The notes: generated by a model from the sequence alone, not told the origin. A DNA stretch of 17,912 nt from an uncultured Blautia sp. (GCA_934371915.1 CAKROE010000046.1:1-17912), one strand, 5' to 3'; counted from the stretch's first letter, positions 1 to 8,342 are shown. Numbers and translations: made by a program.

Positions 1-338
1 GTGTATATTATTGTAAAGGTGAATGAAATTTATATAAGACGACTGCAAACAGGAAAAATTTGGTAATAGTGCTAAATAGATCCGAATGAGAAAACGGCTT
101 CGAGGCTGAGAAACACTATGAACTTCTTCGACTGCTAAATTCATGAGAAAAAATCACAAACTCGCCTTCGGCTCAGACAGTGTGATTTTTTCTCATAATG
201 CAGTCTCAGAAATTCTAAGGGTTTCTACAGTCTCTGCAGAGGTTTCCCATTCGGATCCATTAGCCCTGTTCCACGTTTTTCCTTTTCTGCACATCCTATT
301 CTTTTGAACTTTTGCTCCACCTTTCCAATATATGACAC
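1..338 (+). repeat. Long imperfect inverted repeat (hairpin element 1)
   Basis: The tip is a perfect 16-bp stem, 143-158 against 181-196, closed by a 22-nt loop (159-180) containing ACTCGC, a CTTCGG turn and GCTCAGACAG. Below it 71-142 pairs with 197-266 along its whole length with mismatches and small gaps; for example GATCCGAATG at 79-88 recurs as its reverse complement near 248-257. By eye the similarity continues outward: AGGAAAAA near 51-58 against 276-284, and the GTGT...ATATT start at 1-11 against the complement of 325-338. The left arm may therefore run past the window edge. Neither strand gives a credible protein. The core 71-266 is secure; the outer extension is less certain. It could be a MITE-like element, a structured RNA, or a decayed inverted duplication. 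Confidence 0.75.
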
Positions 339-349
339 GATTCTTCCCT

Positions 350-433
350 CGTAGGGCGGCGCTGGCGCTGTTCCTGCTGTTCGCAGCTTTCCCGCCGCCC
401 GGTCCGGTTCCGGGCAAGCTCCGACCACCTCGG
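350..433. other. GC-rich structured core between the two hairpin elements
   Basis: This stretch is clearly richer in G+C than its surroundings and packed with short hairpins. A perfect 8-bp stem pairs 354-361 with 393-400 and encloses a small GCTG-TTCG-CAGC hairpin at 376-387. CCCGG at 398-402 can pair with CCGGG at 410-414, and CCGA at 421-424 with TCGG at 430-433. No frame through it resembles a known protein. It may be the centre of a composite element or an RNA domain; function unknown. Confidence 0.45.
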
Positions 434-439
434 GCACAG

Positions 440-738
440 GAATGAAATGTAATAGAAGGCAGGAGAAATTACAGAAAGTTTGAAAAGATGGAAAGCGCAA
501 AAATGGCATTGTCGAGCCTTTGCAGATATCTGTAGTTGTACTTGGATATGTTCTGGCTGTGCTGGCAAAACCGTCAGCTCTGTCTGAGCGTCAGCGAGTT
601 TGCTGACGGTTTTGACGTTTTCACAGACAGGTTATATCCTAGTTCAACCAGATATCGAAACTGCTCGTCAACGCCATTTTTGAGGGAATTTCCATCTGCA
701 TAACTGCTTTTATCCCCTGCTCTTCTATTTATTTCATA
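440..738 (-). repeat. Long imperfect inverted repeat (hairpin element 2)
   Basis: The tip is a perfect 12-bp stem, 567-578 against 602-613. Its 23-nt loop, read on the minus strand, is AAACTCGC, TGAC, GCTCAGACAGA, the same loop type as element 1 but in opposite orientation. Below the tip, 486-566 and 614-698 are complementary over nearly their full length, including GATATCTG near 525-532 and AAAAATGGC at 499-507 against 673-681. The outer parts, 440-485 against 699-738, still align (ATGAAAT at 442-448 against the minus strand at 731-737), so the right arm includes the last codons and stop of holA. Core 486-698 is secure. It may also end the holA transcript, but no clear U-tract follows the stem. 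Confidence 0.75.
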
Positions 739-1709
739 CTATATTTTACAATCAACAATTCCACACTCAATACATCCTGCAGTCTTCCGGTCTTCACGGC
801 CTCCTCTGCATCTATAAAATCCTCCTCCGCTTTTTCAAGTTCCTCTATCTTATATGCCCTCGCGCACGTCAGCAGATTCCTCACTGCGAACGACGGCACG
901 CCCAGTCTTGTGGCAATTTCATTCTGGGAAGCTCCTTCCACAGACATTTTCTTTGCAAGGCACATCTGCCGGAACTGCTTCGAAAGCAGAAACAGAATCC
1001 TCATCGGTGGCTCACGAAGTGTCAGAAGATCATTGTACAGATCCAGCGCTTTACGCTGATTTTTCTCCGTAACAGCACGCACCATATCGAAAATTTTGTT
1101 TTCTGTCCGTGTCGTACAGATTTCCTCAATGTCTTCCGCCGTGACAACATCTTTTCCCATCGTGTATGTGATCAGCTTTTCCAGTTCCATCCGGATATTC
1201 CCCATATCCGTACCTGTCTTTGTCAGGAACAGTTCCATATCCCCCGGACGGATTTTCCTGCCTTCCTTCGCAAGAATCCCCGCTGCCCAACGCATCAGAG
1301 TTTTCTCATCCTGCTTCGCAAACTCCACGATCCCGCCACAGCTTTTGACCGCTTTGTACATCCGGTTTCGCCTGTCAACTTCTTCCTCCACAAAAATGAT
1401 CCGCAGATAATCAGGAAGTTCCTTCATATAATCCGCAAGTTCATCACATTTATTTTTGAAAAATCCTGAATTTTCTACCAGGACTACTCTGTGATCAGCA
1501 AAAAAAGGCATCGTCTCACAGAGATCGATCATCTCTCTTACCTCGATACCCTTGCCTTCATATTTACTGAAATTCATGGTATCATCGTCGGGATTTAATG
1601 CATGTATCAGTTTTTCTTTATACTGGATTTTGAGATACGCTTCTTCACCAAACAAAAGGTACGCATTTTTAAAATTGCCTGTCTTAATATCTTCCTGTAA
1701 ATTCTTCAA
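729..1709 (-). CDS. holA: DNA polymerase III subunit delta
   Basis: Clamp-loader delta subunit, which opens the beta sliding clamp at primed DNA. The protein starts with the family's typical opening, in which a YLLFGEEAYL block follows EDIKTGNFKN, and continues with the degenerate AAA+ fold (RIIFVEEEVDRRNRMYKAVK region) and a helical C-terminal collar. About 326 residues is normal for the family. A TTG start is needed. The AGGAGG at about 1721-1726 is only 2 bases from TTG at 1718 but 11 from TTG at 1709, and the latter gives MKNLQEDI, the usual family start, so 1709 is preferred. It is the last gene of the minus-strand unit, 66 bases after comEC. Its final codons lie in the outer arm of hairpin element 2. 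Confidence 0.93.
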   Translation of the reverse strand: MKNLQEDIKTGNFKNAYLLFGEEAYLKIQYKEKLIHALNPDDDTMNFSKYEGKGIEVREMIDLCETMPFFADHRVVLVENSGFFKNKCDELADYMKELPDYLRIIFVEEEVDRRNRMYKAVKSCGGIVEFAKQDEKTLMRWAAGILAKEGRKIRPGDMELFLTKTGTDMGNIRMELEKLITYTMGKDVVTAEDIEEICTTRTENKIFDMVRAVTEKNQRKALDLYNDLLTLREPPMRILFLLSKQFRQMCLAKKMSVEGASQNEIATRLGVPSFAVRNLLTCARAYKIEELEKAEEDFIDAEEAVKTGRLQDVLSVELLIVKYSMK

Positions 1710-1775
1710 TGCTGACAAGTCCTCCTGAAAAACACCCTATCTGTCTCTTTAGTATAGACGATTTTTCCTTTTTTC

Positions 1776-3980
1776 TCAATCTATAAATCTGTCCAGCCAG
1801 ATTCTATCCCCGTCTGTCTGCACAGTAATCGCTCCGTTTTTCATCGTATATTCCACCTGCGCACCGCAATCTTCCAGCCTTTTTATCGTATCTGCCGAAG
1901 GATGACCGTATGTATTTTTTGCCGAGCAGGAAATCACCGCAATCTCAGGGTTTACAACATTCAGAAATTCCTGACAGGTCGAGTATTTTGAGCCATGATG
2001 TGCCACCTTCAGAAAGTCCACATCTTCCATCGAATCCATCAGTTTTTTCTCAGTCTCCGTCCCGATATCCCCTGTAAAAAGTCCCCGAAACTTTCCAAAA
2101 TGCACTTCCATGACCATGCCGTCTTCATTCGTATCACTGCCATCCGCCCCGTTTTCCGGCGCCAGAATTTCTATCTGAACTTCTTTTGTTTTAAGCAGAT
2201 TTCCCTCCCGTCCGGTCTGTATCTGAATGTTGCTCTGCCCTGCCAGCATTTTCATTTTCTCATACTCTTCTCCTGTTGTATTCCAGTCCGGCAGAATCAG
2301 ATTTTTGACGCGTACTGTCGTAAGATTCTGTGCACATAATTCCAGAAGTTCCTCAATTCCGCTGATATGGTCTTTATCTGTATGCGAGACAAAAATCCCG
2401 TCAAGCACCGCGATCCCCTGATTTTTCAGATACGGAAGGATCTGATAGGCTGCCGTATTTTTCTTATTGCTGCTGCCGCCATCAATCAGAAAATTCTCTC
2501 CTCCGGGCATCTCAAGGACACAACAGTCTCCCTGCCCGATATCCAGACAGGTAATCACAAGTCCCTCGCGGGGATGATAACCAAGAAAAACAACTGCAAG
2601 TATCACTAAAATAACGGCCGCTGCGCTCCGCATAGCTTTTTCCCCTGCTGCGTTCTTCCCCCACTTCAGTCCCGCAAAAATCACAGCCAGCATCACATAA
2701 TACACCACACACTGCCACAACTTCGGGCTTCCTGCAATCCATGTGCTGTGCGGAATCCATCCCACCACTTCACATAGTTTTTCGTAAAAAAACAACACAC
2801 ATTTTCCCGGAAAAAGCACCTTTTTTGCGATTTCAACTGCAAAAGTCCCCACCGGCAATGCAAAAATCCCACTTGCCAGCACGAGTCCCGATGTCGGCAG
2901 AACAAGCAGATTCAGAAACACACCGGCAAGTGACACTTCTCCGTACGCGTACAGTACAATCGGAAGTGTTATCAACCACACGATTACCGAGCCGGCAAGA
3001 CTTTTGGCAATCTTTTTTTCCAGATTAAGCAATGAACAGATTTCCGGTGTCACAGCTCCTATTCCAATTACCGCCCCAAACGACAGCAAAAAACTCACAC
3101 TGTACAGATATGCCGGAGCGTCCAGTAAAAGCACAATTGCCGAAAGTGCCATCGCACTTAAAAGGTCGTAACTCCTGCCTGCAATTCCCGCCCCGACCAG
3201 TATCAGGAACATTCCAACCGCACGCATCGCAGACACGCTTCCGCCTGTCATCATTCCGTAAGTATAGACCAGAAATGCCGAAACCGCCCCTGCCATACCG
3301 TTTCCGGCTCCTGCCTTTTTCAGCAGTCGGAAAAATCCCATGCCGACAAAGCTGATGTGCAGACCCGAAATTGCAAGTATATGCATAATTCCTGACATCT
3401 GGTACTGCATTTTTGTTTCTGCATCAAGATTTCCTCTCTCTCCGAGAATCATTGCCTGAAAGATTCCCGCATATGCCCCGGCAGCTTCATCCAGTATGCT
3501 TTCTGCTTTCCGGCGAATTTCCTGCAAAAACTGTCCAAAGTATGAATATTCAGCACTTTTGCCACAGATTTCCCCGTTTTTCATCTGGTAATAAATTTTC
3601 TGACAGCCATAATACTGTTTTGAATCAAATTCGCCGGGATTTCGAGGTCCCGGAATCTCTTCTAATTTTCCACAGATCCTCAAAAACATCCCGATTCGGA
3701 TCTGCTCTTCTTTATTTAAATAAACTTTTATATTTTCAATGGGAATTTGTTCTGACCCGACAGTCAGACAGACTTGTTTCAGATAGACAGAAAGAGAATA
3801 CTCTGCAGCCTGACAGCTCTGTACCTCACCGCTCACAGTAAATTTCGAATGTCCCGAAATATACTTCTGTACAGACACCGGCAGCGGATTTCCGTTTATC
3901 ATGGAAATCCCCGCCAGATCCGTCACATAAAGCCCCAATATCAGAAGCAGACAGACCAGACACACCGGGCGTCTTTTCAT
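1776..3980 (-). CDS. comEC: ComEC/Rec2 DNA-uptake channel protein
   Basis: Polytopic membrane protein that passes single-stranded DNA across the cytoplasmic membrane in natural competence. In 734 residues all three family parts are present. The N-terminal DUF4131/OB-like region (about 10-150) contains NPGEFD at 114-119. The multi-helix Competence domain (about 170-465) contains HILAISGLHIS at 200-210. The C-terminal metallo-beta-lactamase-like domain (from about 473) has LDIGQGDC at 479-486, a HxDxDH motif at 533-538, and later AHHGSKYST and YGHPS. The gene looks intact with no frameshift. An AGGA precedes ATG by 6 bases. It follows the GerM lipoprotein gene by 43 bases and shares the operon with comEA. 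Whether the cell is competent cannot be told from this alone. Confidence 0.95.
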   Translation of the reverse strand: MKRRPVCLVCLLLILGLYVTDLAGISMINGNPLPVSVQKYISGHSKFTVSGEVQSCQAAEYSLSVYLKQVCLTVGSEQIPIENIKVYLNKEEQIRIGMFLRICGKLEEIPGPRNPGEFDSKQYYGCQKIYYQMKNGEICGKSAEYSYFGQFLQEIRRKAESILDEAAGAYAGIFQAMILGERGNLDAETKMQYQMSGIMHILAISGLHISFVGMGFFRLLKKAGAGNGMAGAVSAFLVYTYGMMTGGSVSAMRAVGMFLILVGAGIAGRSYDLLSAMALSAIVLLLDAPAYLYSVSFLLSFGAVIGIGAVTPEICSLLNLEKKIAKSLAGSVIVWLITLPIVLYAYGEVSLAGVFLNLLVLPTSGLVLASGIFALPVGTFAVEIAKKVLFPGKCVLFFYEKLCEVVGWIPHSTWIAGSPKLWQCVVYYVMLAVIFAGLKWGKNAAGEKAMRSAAAVILVILAVVFLGYHPREGLVITCLDIGQGDCCVLEMPGGENFLIDGGSSNKKNTAAYQILPYLKNQGIAVLDGIFVSHTDKDHISGIEELLELCAQNLTTVRVKNLILPDWNTTGEEYEKMKMLAGQSNIQIQTGREGNLLKTKEVQIEILAPENGADGSDTNEDGMVMEVHFGKFRGLFTGDIGTETEKKLMDSMEDVDFLKVAHHGSKYSTCQEFLNVVNPEIAVISCSAKNTYGHPSADTIKRLEDCGAQVEYTMKNGAITVQTDGDRIWLDRFID

Positions 3981-4023
3981 TGTCTTTCCTTTCTGTATGA
4001 CTCTGTAAGTTTATAGAATTTTC

Positions 4024-4971
4024 TCAGGACTTCTCTTTGTCGTCCTGTGCAATAAGATCTTCATTTTTTTCATAAAATTTGTACAACGGAAGGCTTTCCT
4101 GAAAATTACCATCCATACTGCCATCAACGGAAATCTGGACTTTTTCTGCATCACAGGAATCCAGAATAGAATTCACGACAGAATAAACCGAAATATCCTC
4201 AGATACATCTTCTGCTCCTTCGCGGAACGCACTGTTCATATTGACATAACAGATCTTGTCCGCCGTGATCACACTCAATACTGAAGAGTGTTCTGATATC
4301 GTCGGATAATGCCCTTCTTCCATCGGTCCTTTCGCAAGCTGTTCAAGGACAATGCGCTCTTTCGGAAGAGAACGCCTGTAATAGACATTTCGCACTTCCT
4401 TCACAAGTTTTTTGCCGCTTTTGTCTGCAAAATACAATGTAAACGTATCATACCGATAGCTTTCGGTGTCTTTTCCGGAATACTCTGCAAATGTTTTGCC
4501 GGTCATTTCACCTATTTCTTCGTTTCGTGAATTTTTGAGTGCCTGTCCTGCTACTGTAAAACAAATTTTAGTGATATCCGGCACCTGCAAAAGCGTCTGC
4601 ACGATTCCGGCACGTGTCATGATCTCACGTACTTTACTCATATTGTTGTACTCTTTGCTAAAATCAATGACCAGAAGATCGTCCTGTACATCATATGAAT
4701 TGATCGACACCTCTTCCGGAAGCAGGCTGACTCCGCCGTCCGGAACTTCTTTCTTGCCGAGTTTCTGCATCAGATCTTTAACCATGAATTCGGTTGTTTC
4801 TTCTTTCGGCTCATACGGTTCTTCTTTCAGTACCGTTTCTGACGCATTCAGATAATAAAAACTGTATTTACTTTCTTCCGTACCTGACTGAGTTTTCGTC
4901 TCAATGCTGCATCCTGCAAAAAGACTGCATATCAGTGCTGCCAGAAGAAGTATGCTAACTGATTTCTTCAT
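4024..4971 (-). CDS. GerM-domain lipoprotein
   Basis: Predicted lipoprotein of 315 residues. A short positively charged start and hydrophobic stretch end in the lipobox LFAGC, with Cys21 as the lipidated residue. Two GerM-type domains follow (about 47-150 and 175-290), each with the family's strand/helix pattern; the second opens with FTLYFADKSGKKL. GerM domains occur in sporulation and germination proteins and in envelope lipoproteins of Clostridia. GGAGG lies 6 bases before ATG, and the gene starts 10 bases after the kinase stop. That position directly after a WalRK-like pair is where other Firmicutes carry regulators of the kinase (YycH/YycI), so a role in modulating the kinase is possible but is inference only. 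Confidence 0.88.
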   Translation of the reverse strand: MKKSVSILLLAALICSLFAGCSIETKTQSGTEESKYSFYYLNASETVLKEEPYEPKEETTEFMVKDLMQKLGKKEVPDGGVSLLPEEVSINSYDVQDDLLVIDFSKEYNNMSKVREIMTRAGIVQTLLQVPDITKICFTVAGQALKNSRNEEIGEMTGKTFAEYSGKDTESYRYDTFTLYFADKSGKKLVKEVRNVYYRRSLPKERIVLEQLAKGPMEEGHYPTISEHSSVLSVITADKICYVNMNSAFREGAEDVSEDISVYSVVNSILDSCDAEKVQISVDGSMDGNFQESLPLYKFYEKNEDLIAQDDKEKS

Positions 4972-4981
4972 CCGGCACCTC

Positions 4982-6409
4982 CTACGGAATATATGACAGG
5001 GGCACTCGAACGGAAAATGTCGTTCCTTCCCCTTCTTTGCTGAATACTTTGATCACACCATGATGCATCGTGATCGTACTTCTGGTTATCGCAAGTCCTA
5101 AGCCCGTTCCACCGATCTCCCTTGAATGCGATTTATCTACACGATAAAAGCGCTCAAAAATACGATCCAGTGAATCCTCCGGTATACCCATTCCGGAATC
5201 CGCTACTGTGACATAAAAATCCTTGTGGTCCGCATCAATTGAGACGCGTACCCATCCGTCATCCACATTATATTTGATTGCATTTTCAACCAGATTGCTG
5301 ATTGCAGAAGTAAATTTCAACTCATCTACATCCGCTTCCACCGGCCGGAAACTGTCAAGGATCAGATCAATATTACGCTTGTCCGCAATCGGACGAAGTC
5401 GCTTGAGAATATCTTCAAGAAGCTGATTGATATTCATATGGCTGATCTGAAGATCAGCGGATTTTTTATCCATCTTAACCAGTGTCAGAAGATCCGTGAT
5501 AATACGGTTTTCTCTGTCGATCTCAGCTGTAATGTCACGCATAAATTCCTGATAAAGTTCCTCCGGCACACCTTCCTGACCAACCAGCGAATCAGCCAGC
5601 ACTTTCATAGAAGTCATCGGTGTCTTTAATTCATGTGACACATTGGACACAAACTCGGATCGCGATTCGTCCAGTACTTTCATTCTTGTCAGCATTTTAT
5701 TAAATGCATCTGTGATCAGTTCTGTCTCTGTATAATCCGGTACGGAAATCTCATCTTTCTGATAACCATCTGTGAGGTCTTCAATGGACTTCGTAACTCT
5801 CGCCAGTGGTTTGACAAGTACAGATGCCAGAATATACGCAAGGAATACCGACAGCGCAATGATAATCCCGACGATCAGCATGCCTCTCTGCTCCAGTTCG
5901 CTCACGGTAGCCATCACAGCACTCATAGAAATATCTACCAGCATTGCGCCCTGCATCTGCGGCACATCGGCGCTTCTGACCGGAACAGCAAGTTCCAGTG
6001 TCTGACCATATTTACGATAATCAGTTGCCTCTCCGCTCTTAAAACATTTGACCACTTTCGGCGAGATCAGTATCTTACCCTCATCTACATTGTAGGTATC
6101 TTTCACTACCTTAAAATCACGGTCCACCAGCATGATCCTGCCACCGTAGGTGTTTGACAGAACCTCGAGTTTGCTGTTGATCGACTCTGAACCCGGATCA
6201 TTGAGATAGTTTTCTTTAATGATCTGGTTGCAGAGTATTGCGCACTGCGTCCGTATCTCGCCTGTCCGTACCTCAATCGCCTGCTGTTTATAATTGCCGA
6301 TCATGAGCTGTGTCACAATGATTCCCGGCACGATTCCGAGAATGACCAGAATGACCATAATCCGAAAACGCAGGCTCTTAAAAAATTTGGTTTTCTTTTT
6401 TGTTACCAT
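4982..6409 (-). CDS. Membrane sensor histidine kinase (WalK/PhoR-like)
   Basis: Sensor kinase of 475 residues. Membrane helix 1 is at about 16-37. An extracellular domain at about 39-172 has a PAS/Cache-like look, and helix 2 is at about 177-199. A HAMP linker follows to about 247, then the HisKA domain with phospho-acceptor His259 in VSHELKTP. The ATPase domain has an N box (NLVENAIKY, 372-380), a G1 box (DSGMGIP, 404-410) and a G2 box (GGTGLGLA, 433-440). All catalytic motifs are intact. It lacks the extra cytoplasmic PAS of classical WalK, so no gene symbol is given. The start is 3 bases after the regulator's stop with a weak AGG upstream, suggesting translational coupling. The likely partner is the preceding response regulator. 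Confidence 0.93.
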   Translation of the reverse strand: MVTKKKTKFFKSLRFRIMVILVILGIVPGIIVTQLMIGNYKQQAIEVRTGEIRTQCAILCNQIIKENYLNDPGSESINSKLEVLSNTYGGRIMLVDRDFKVVKDTYNVDEGKILISPKVVKCFKSGEATDYRKYGQTLELAVPVRSADVPQMQGAMLVDISMSAVMATVSELEQRGMLIVGIIIALSVFLAYILASVLVKPLARVTKSIEDLTDGYQKDEISVPDYTETELITDAFNKMLTRMKVLDESRSEFVSNVSHELKTPMTSMKVLADSLVGQEGVPEELYQEFMRDITAEIDRENRIITDLLTLVKMDKKSADLQISHMNINQLLEDILKRLRPIADKRNIDLILDSFRPVEADVDELKFTSAISNLVENAIKYNVDDGWVRVSIDADHKDFYVTVADSGMGIPEDSLDRIFERFYRVDKSHSREIGGTGLGLAITRSTITMHHGVIKVFSKEGEGTTFSVRVPLSYIP

Positions 6410-6412
6410 ATC

Positions 6413-7102
6413 TTATGCCTGGAAATAATATCCTACTCCCCATTTGGTGTGTACATATTTTGGCTCGCTCGGGTTGGTCTCAATCTTTTCGCGGAGACGA
6501 CGGATATGTACGTCCACAGTTCTGACATCTCCCGGATACTCATATCCCCATACGATATTCAGAAGGTTCTCACGGCTGTAAACTTTGTTCGGGTTGAATA
6601 CCAGAAGTTCCAGCACGTCAAACTCTTTTGCGGTAAGATTGATCTCCTTGCCTGCAATAAATACACGGCGGCTCTCGCAGTCCAGTTTCAGATCTCCGGA
6701 CTCGATCGTCTTTGCTTTTTCTTTTTCTTCATGTTCGGAACGTGCACGACGCATGATCGCTTTAATACGCGCCTTGACTTCCAGAATATTGAACGGTTTT
6801 GTGATATAGTCATCTGCACCGTAATCCAGTCCCAGAATCTTGTCCATATCTTCACCTTTTGCAGTCAGCATAACGATCGGAACATTGGAAAATTCCCTGA
6901 TCTGCTGGCATACCTCCAGTCCGTCCATCTTCGGAAGCATCAGATCCAGAAGAATGATGTCATATTTATTTGCCTTTGCCTTCTCGACTGCTTCCTCGCC
7001 GTCGTATGCACAGTCAACCTCCATGCCATCCTGCTCCAGATTGAAACGGATTCCCTTTACGATCAGTTTCTCGTCATCCACCACTAAAACTTTCCTGCTC
7101 AT
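6413..7102 (-). CDS. OmpR/PhoB-family response regulator (WalR-like)
   Basis: DNA-binding response regulator of 229 residues. The receiver domain (about 3-118) has the acidic pair Asp9/Asp10, phospho-acceptor Asp53 in LLDLMLP, Thr80 and Lys102 in the TKPF motif. The winged-helix domain (about 133-228) carries RTVDVHIRRLREKIE and ends WGVGYYF. The overall pattern is close to WalR/YycF, the essential cell-wall regulator of Firmicutes, but PhoP-type regulators are similar, so no symbol is given. It lies 10 bases downstream of comEA and 3 bases upstream of its kinase. Confidence 0.94.
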   Translation of the reverse strand: MSRKVLVVDDEKLIVKGIRFNLEQDGMEVDCAYDGEEAVEKAKANKYDIILLDLMLPKMDGLEVCQQIREFSNVPIVMLTAKGEDMDKILGLDYGADDYITKPFNILEVKARIKAIMRRARSEHEEKEKAKTIESGDLKLDCESRRVFIAGKEINLTAKEFDVLELLVFNPNKVYSRENLLNIVWGYEYPGDVRTVDVHIRRLREKIETNPSEPKYVHTKWGVGYYFQA

Positions 7103-7112
7103 TCTTTTCTCC

Positions 7113-7814
7113 TTATTTTACTGCTATTTTATCCTTGATCGCCGAAAACGTACTTTCTTTGATCCCGGGCACCTGCATGATCTCCTCCACTGCGGAAAAA
7201 GCCCCGTGTTCTTCTCGATAGGAAAGGATTGCCTGTGCCTTGGCATCTCCGATTCCTGTCAGTGTCTTCAGTGCCGCAGCATCCGCAGTATTGATATTAA
7301 CCGTATTGGAATCATCCTCATCCATATTGCCTCCCGGGCTTCCGGGAGCAGATGTACTTCCCTCCGGCATCGGATCATCACCCGCTTCTGCTTCTTCCTG
7401 TGTAGGTACATAAATCTGCTGACCATCACTGACCGGCTGTGCCTGATTGACAAGTCTCGTCGCTGCTTCCGGCAAAAAACCTCCCGCCGCTTCGATTGCC
7501 TGAAAAATCCGGCTGTCACCTTCCATTTCATATACACCGGGATTTACGACTGCTCCACAGACATCCACAAATATCTTCGGCAGTATCTCAGCAGACTCTG
7601 TCGGAGCCTCAATCGGCCCTGCCTGTTTTTCCTCTTTGACTGCTTTTGTTGTTACTTCTGTGTCCTCTGTCACTTCCGGTGTTTTTGTATTTTCTGCCTC
7701 AGTCTGACCAGTCAGCAGCATTTCACTCCGACGGTCTCTGCAGCCGCTCAAAGCAACGCTGCAAAACAACCACAAAATACAGATAGTCCGTGTGTATTTT
7801 TTTCTTATGATCAT
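7113..7814 (-). CDS. comEA: ComEA-type DNA-binding lipoprotein
   Basis: Surface DNA receptor of the competence machinery. Numbering from Met at 7814: signal peptide with lipobox LSGC (Cys25), an acidic Thr/Glu-rich linker to about 78, an SLBB domain at about 80-136 (KIFVDVCGAVVNPGVY), a second acidic/Gly-Ser linker, and a helix-hairpin-helix DNA-binding domain at about 171-233 (VNINTADAAALKTLTGIG). The lipid anchor differs from the transmembrane anchor of Bacillus ComEA. An upstream ATG at 7838 would add 8 residues; the GGAGG at about 7828-7832 fits the 7814 start better although its spacing is long (12). It is the first gene of the minus-strand unit that also contains comEC. Confidence 0.9.
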   Translation of the reverse strand: MIIRKKYTRTICILWLFCSVALSGCRDRRSEMLLTGQTEAENTKTPEVTEDTEVTTKAVKEEKQAGPIEAPTESAEILPKIFVDVCGAVVNPGVYEMEGDSRIFQAIEAAGGFLPEAATRLVNQAQPVSDGQQIYVPTQEEAEAGDDPMPEGSTSAPGSPGGNMDEDDSNTVNINTADAAALKTLTGIGDAKAQAILSYREEHGAFSAVEEIMQVPGIKESTFSAIKDKIAVK

Positions 7815-7878
7815 TCGGTTCACTTCCCTCCGTAGCATTACGGCAGACTTCCCCGATTTTCATACTTAACCATATTTC

Positions 7879-7907
7879 ATTTTAACGAATTTTACAGGGT
7901 TTTACAA
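7879..7907 (-). promoter_or_regulatory. Sigma-A-like promoter for comEA unit
   Basis: On the minus strand, TTGTAA (7902-7907) is followed after exactly 17 bases by TAAAAT (7879-7884). Transcription would start near 7872, about 60 bases before the comEA start. It lies immediately after the stop codon of the YdcZ-type gene and is the only clear promoter before the six closely spaced genes to holA. Confidence 0.55.
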
Positions 7908-7910
7908 CCC

Positions 7911-8342
7911 CTATTCCCATTTAAAAATCACGATCCCGGCAATTGCAATCAGCATTCCAAGGACTTTCCTCCATACAAAAGGTTCCTGTTCCACACCAAA
8001 CATTCCGAAAAGTTCAATCACGTATGCTACGACAAGCTGCGAGATTACGATCAGCATTGCCGCTTTTGCCGGACCCAGCGCACCCATGCTCTGAATCACT
8101 GTAATCGTAATAAAAGCTCCGATCACACCACCCAGTAGTGTATATTTATTTTCAATCTGCCAGAGTACTCCTATACTCTGCCGTCCGGTAAAAAGCCACG
8201 CTGCCACGCATACCACAAACGCAGAAAGCTGTACCCACCCGGTCGATACCCAGAGACTGGTCTGTTTCGTCACTTCCGTATTAAAAACACCCTGAATACT
8301 CATCAATGCGCCGGATATCAGCGCCGCCAGAAATCCCCACAT
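7911..8342 (-). CDS. YdcZ/DUF606-type small membrane transporter-like protein
   Basis: 143-residue protein of the DMT superfamily's short branch (DUF606/YdcZ), the usual length for a four-helix member. Hydrophobic segments are at about 1-21, 34-52, 68-87 and 94-140, the last probably two helices. The start MWGFLAALISGALMSIQGVFN, with a polar N near residue 21, and the GALGPAKAAMLIVISQLVVA block fit the family. GGGAGG lies 6 bases before ATG. Half-size DMT proteins usually work as dimers; the substrate is unknown. It stands apart from comEA, whose own promoter follows its stop codon. Confidence 0.85.
   Translation of the reverse strand: MWGFLAALISGALMSIQGVFNTEVTKQTSLWVSTGWVQLSAFVVCVAAWLFTGRQSIGVLWQIENKYTLLGGVIGAFITITVIQSMGALGPAKAAMLIVISQLVVAYVIELFGMFGVEQEPFVWRKVLGMLIAIAGIVIFKWE

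Noticed and set aside
1..66. Plus-strand frame open from the window edge (22 codons to TAA at 64-66)
   Set aside because: Too short to judge, and it lies in the arm of the long inverted repeat; could be chance.
193..568. Three overlapping minus-strand open frames of 74-94 codons in the 5' intergenic block
   Set aside because: They overlap one another in different frames, lack good ribosome binding sites, run through hairpin arms and the GC-rich core, and resemble no known protein.
6840..7835. 331-codon plus-strand open frame
   Set aside because: Antisense to comEA and the response regulator, both with clear motifs; composition is Phe/Cys/Ser-rich shadow sequence.
7890..7912. GGGTT-TTAC-AACCC mini-hairpin after the YdcZ-type gene
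   Set aside because: Five bp only and it overlaps the -35 box of the comEA promoter; not a convincing terminator.
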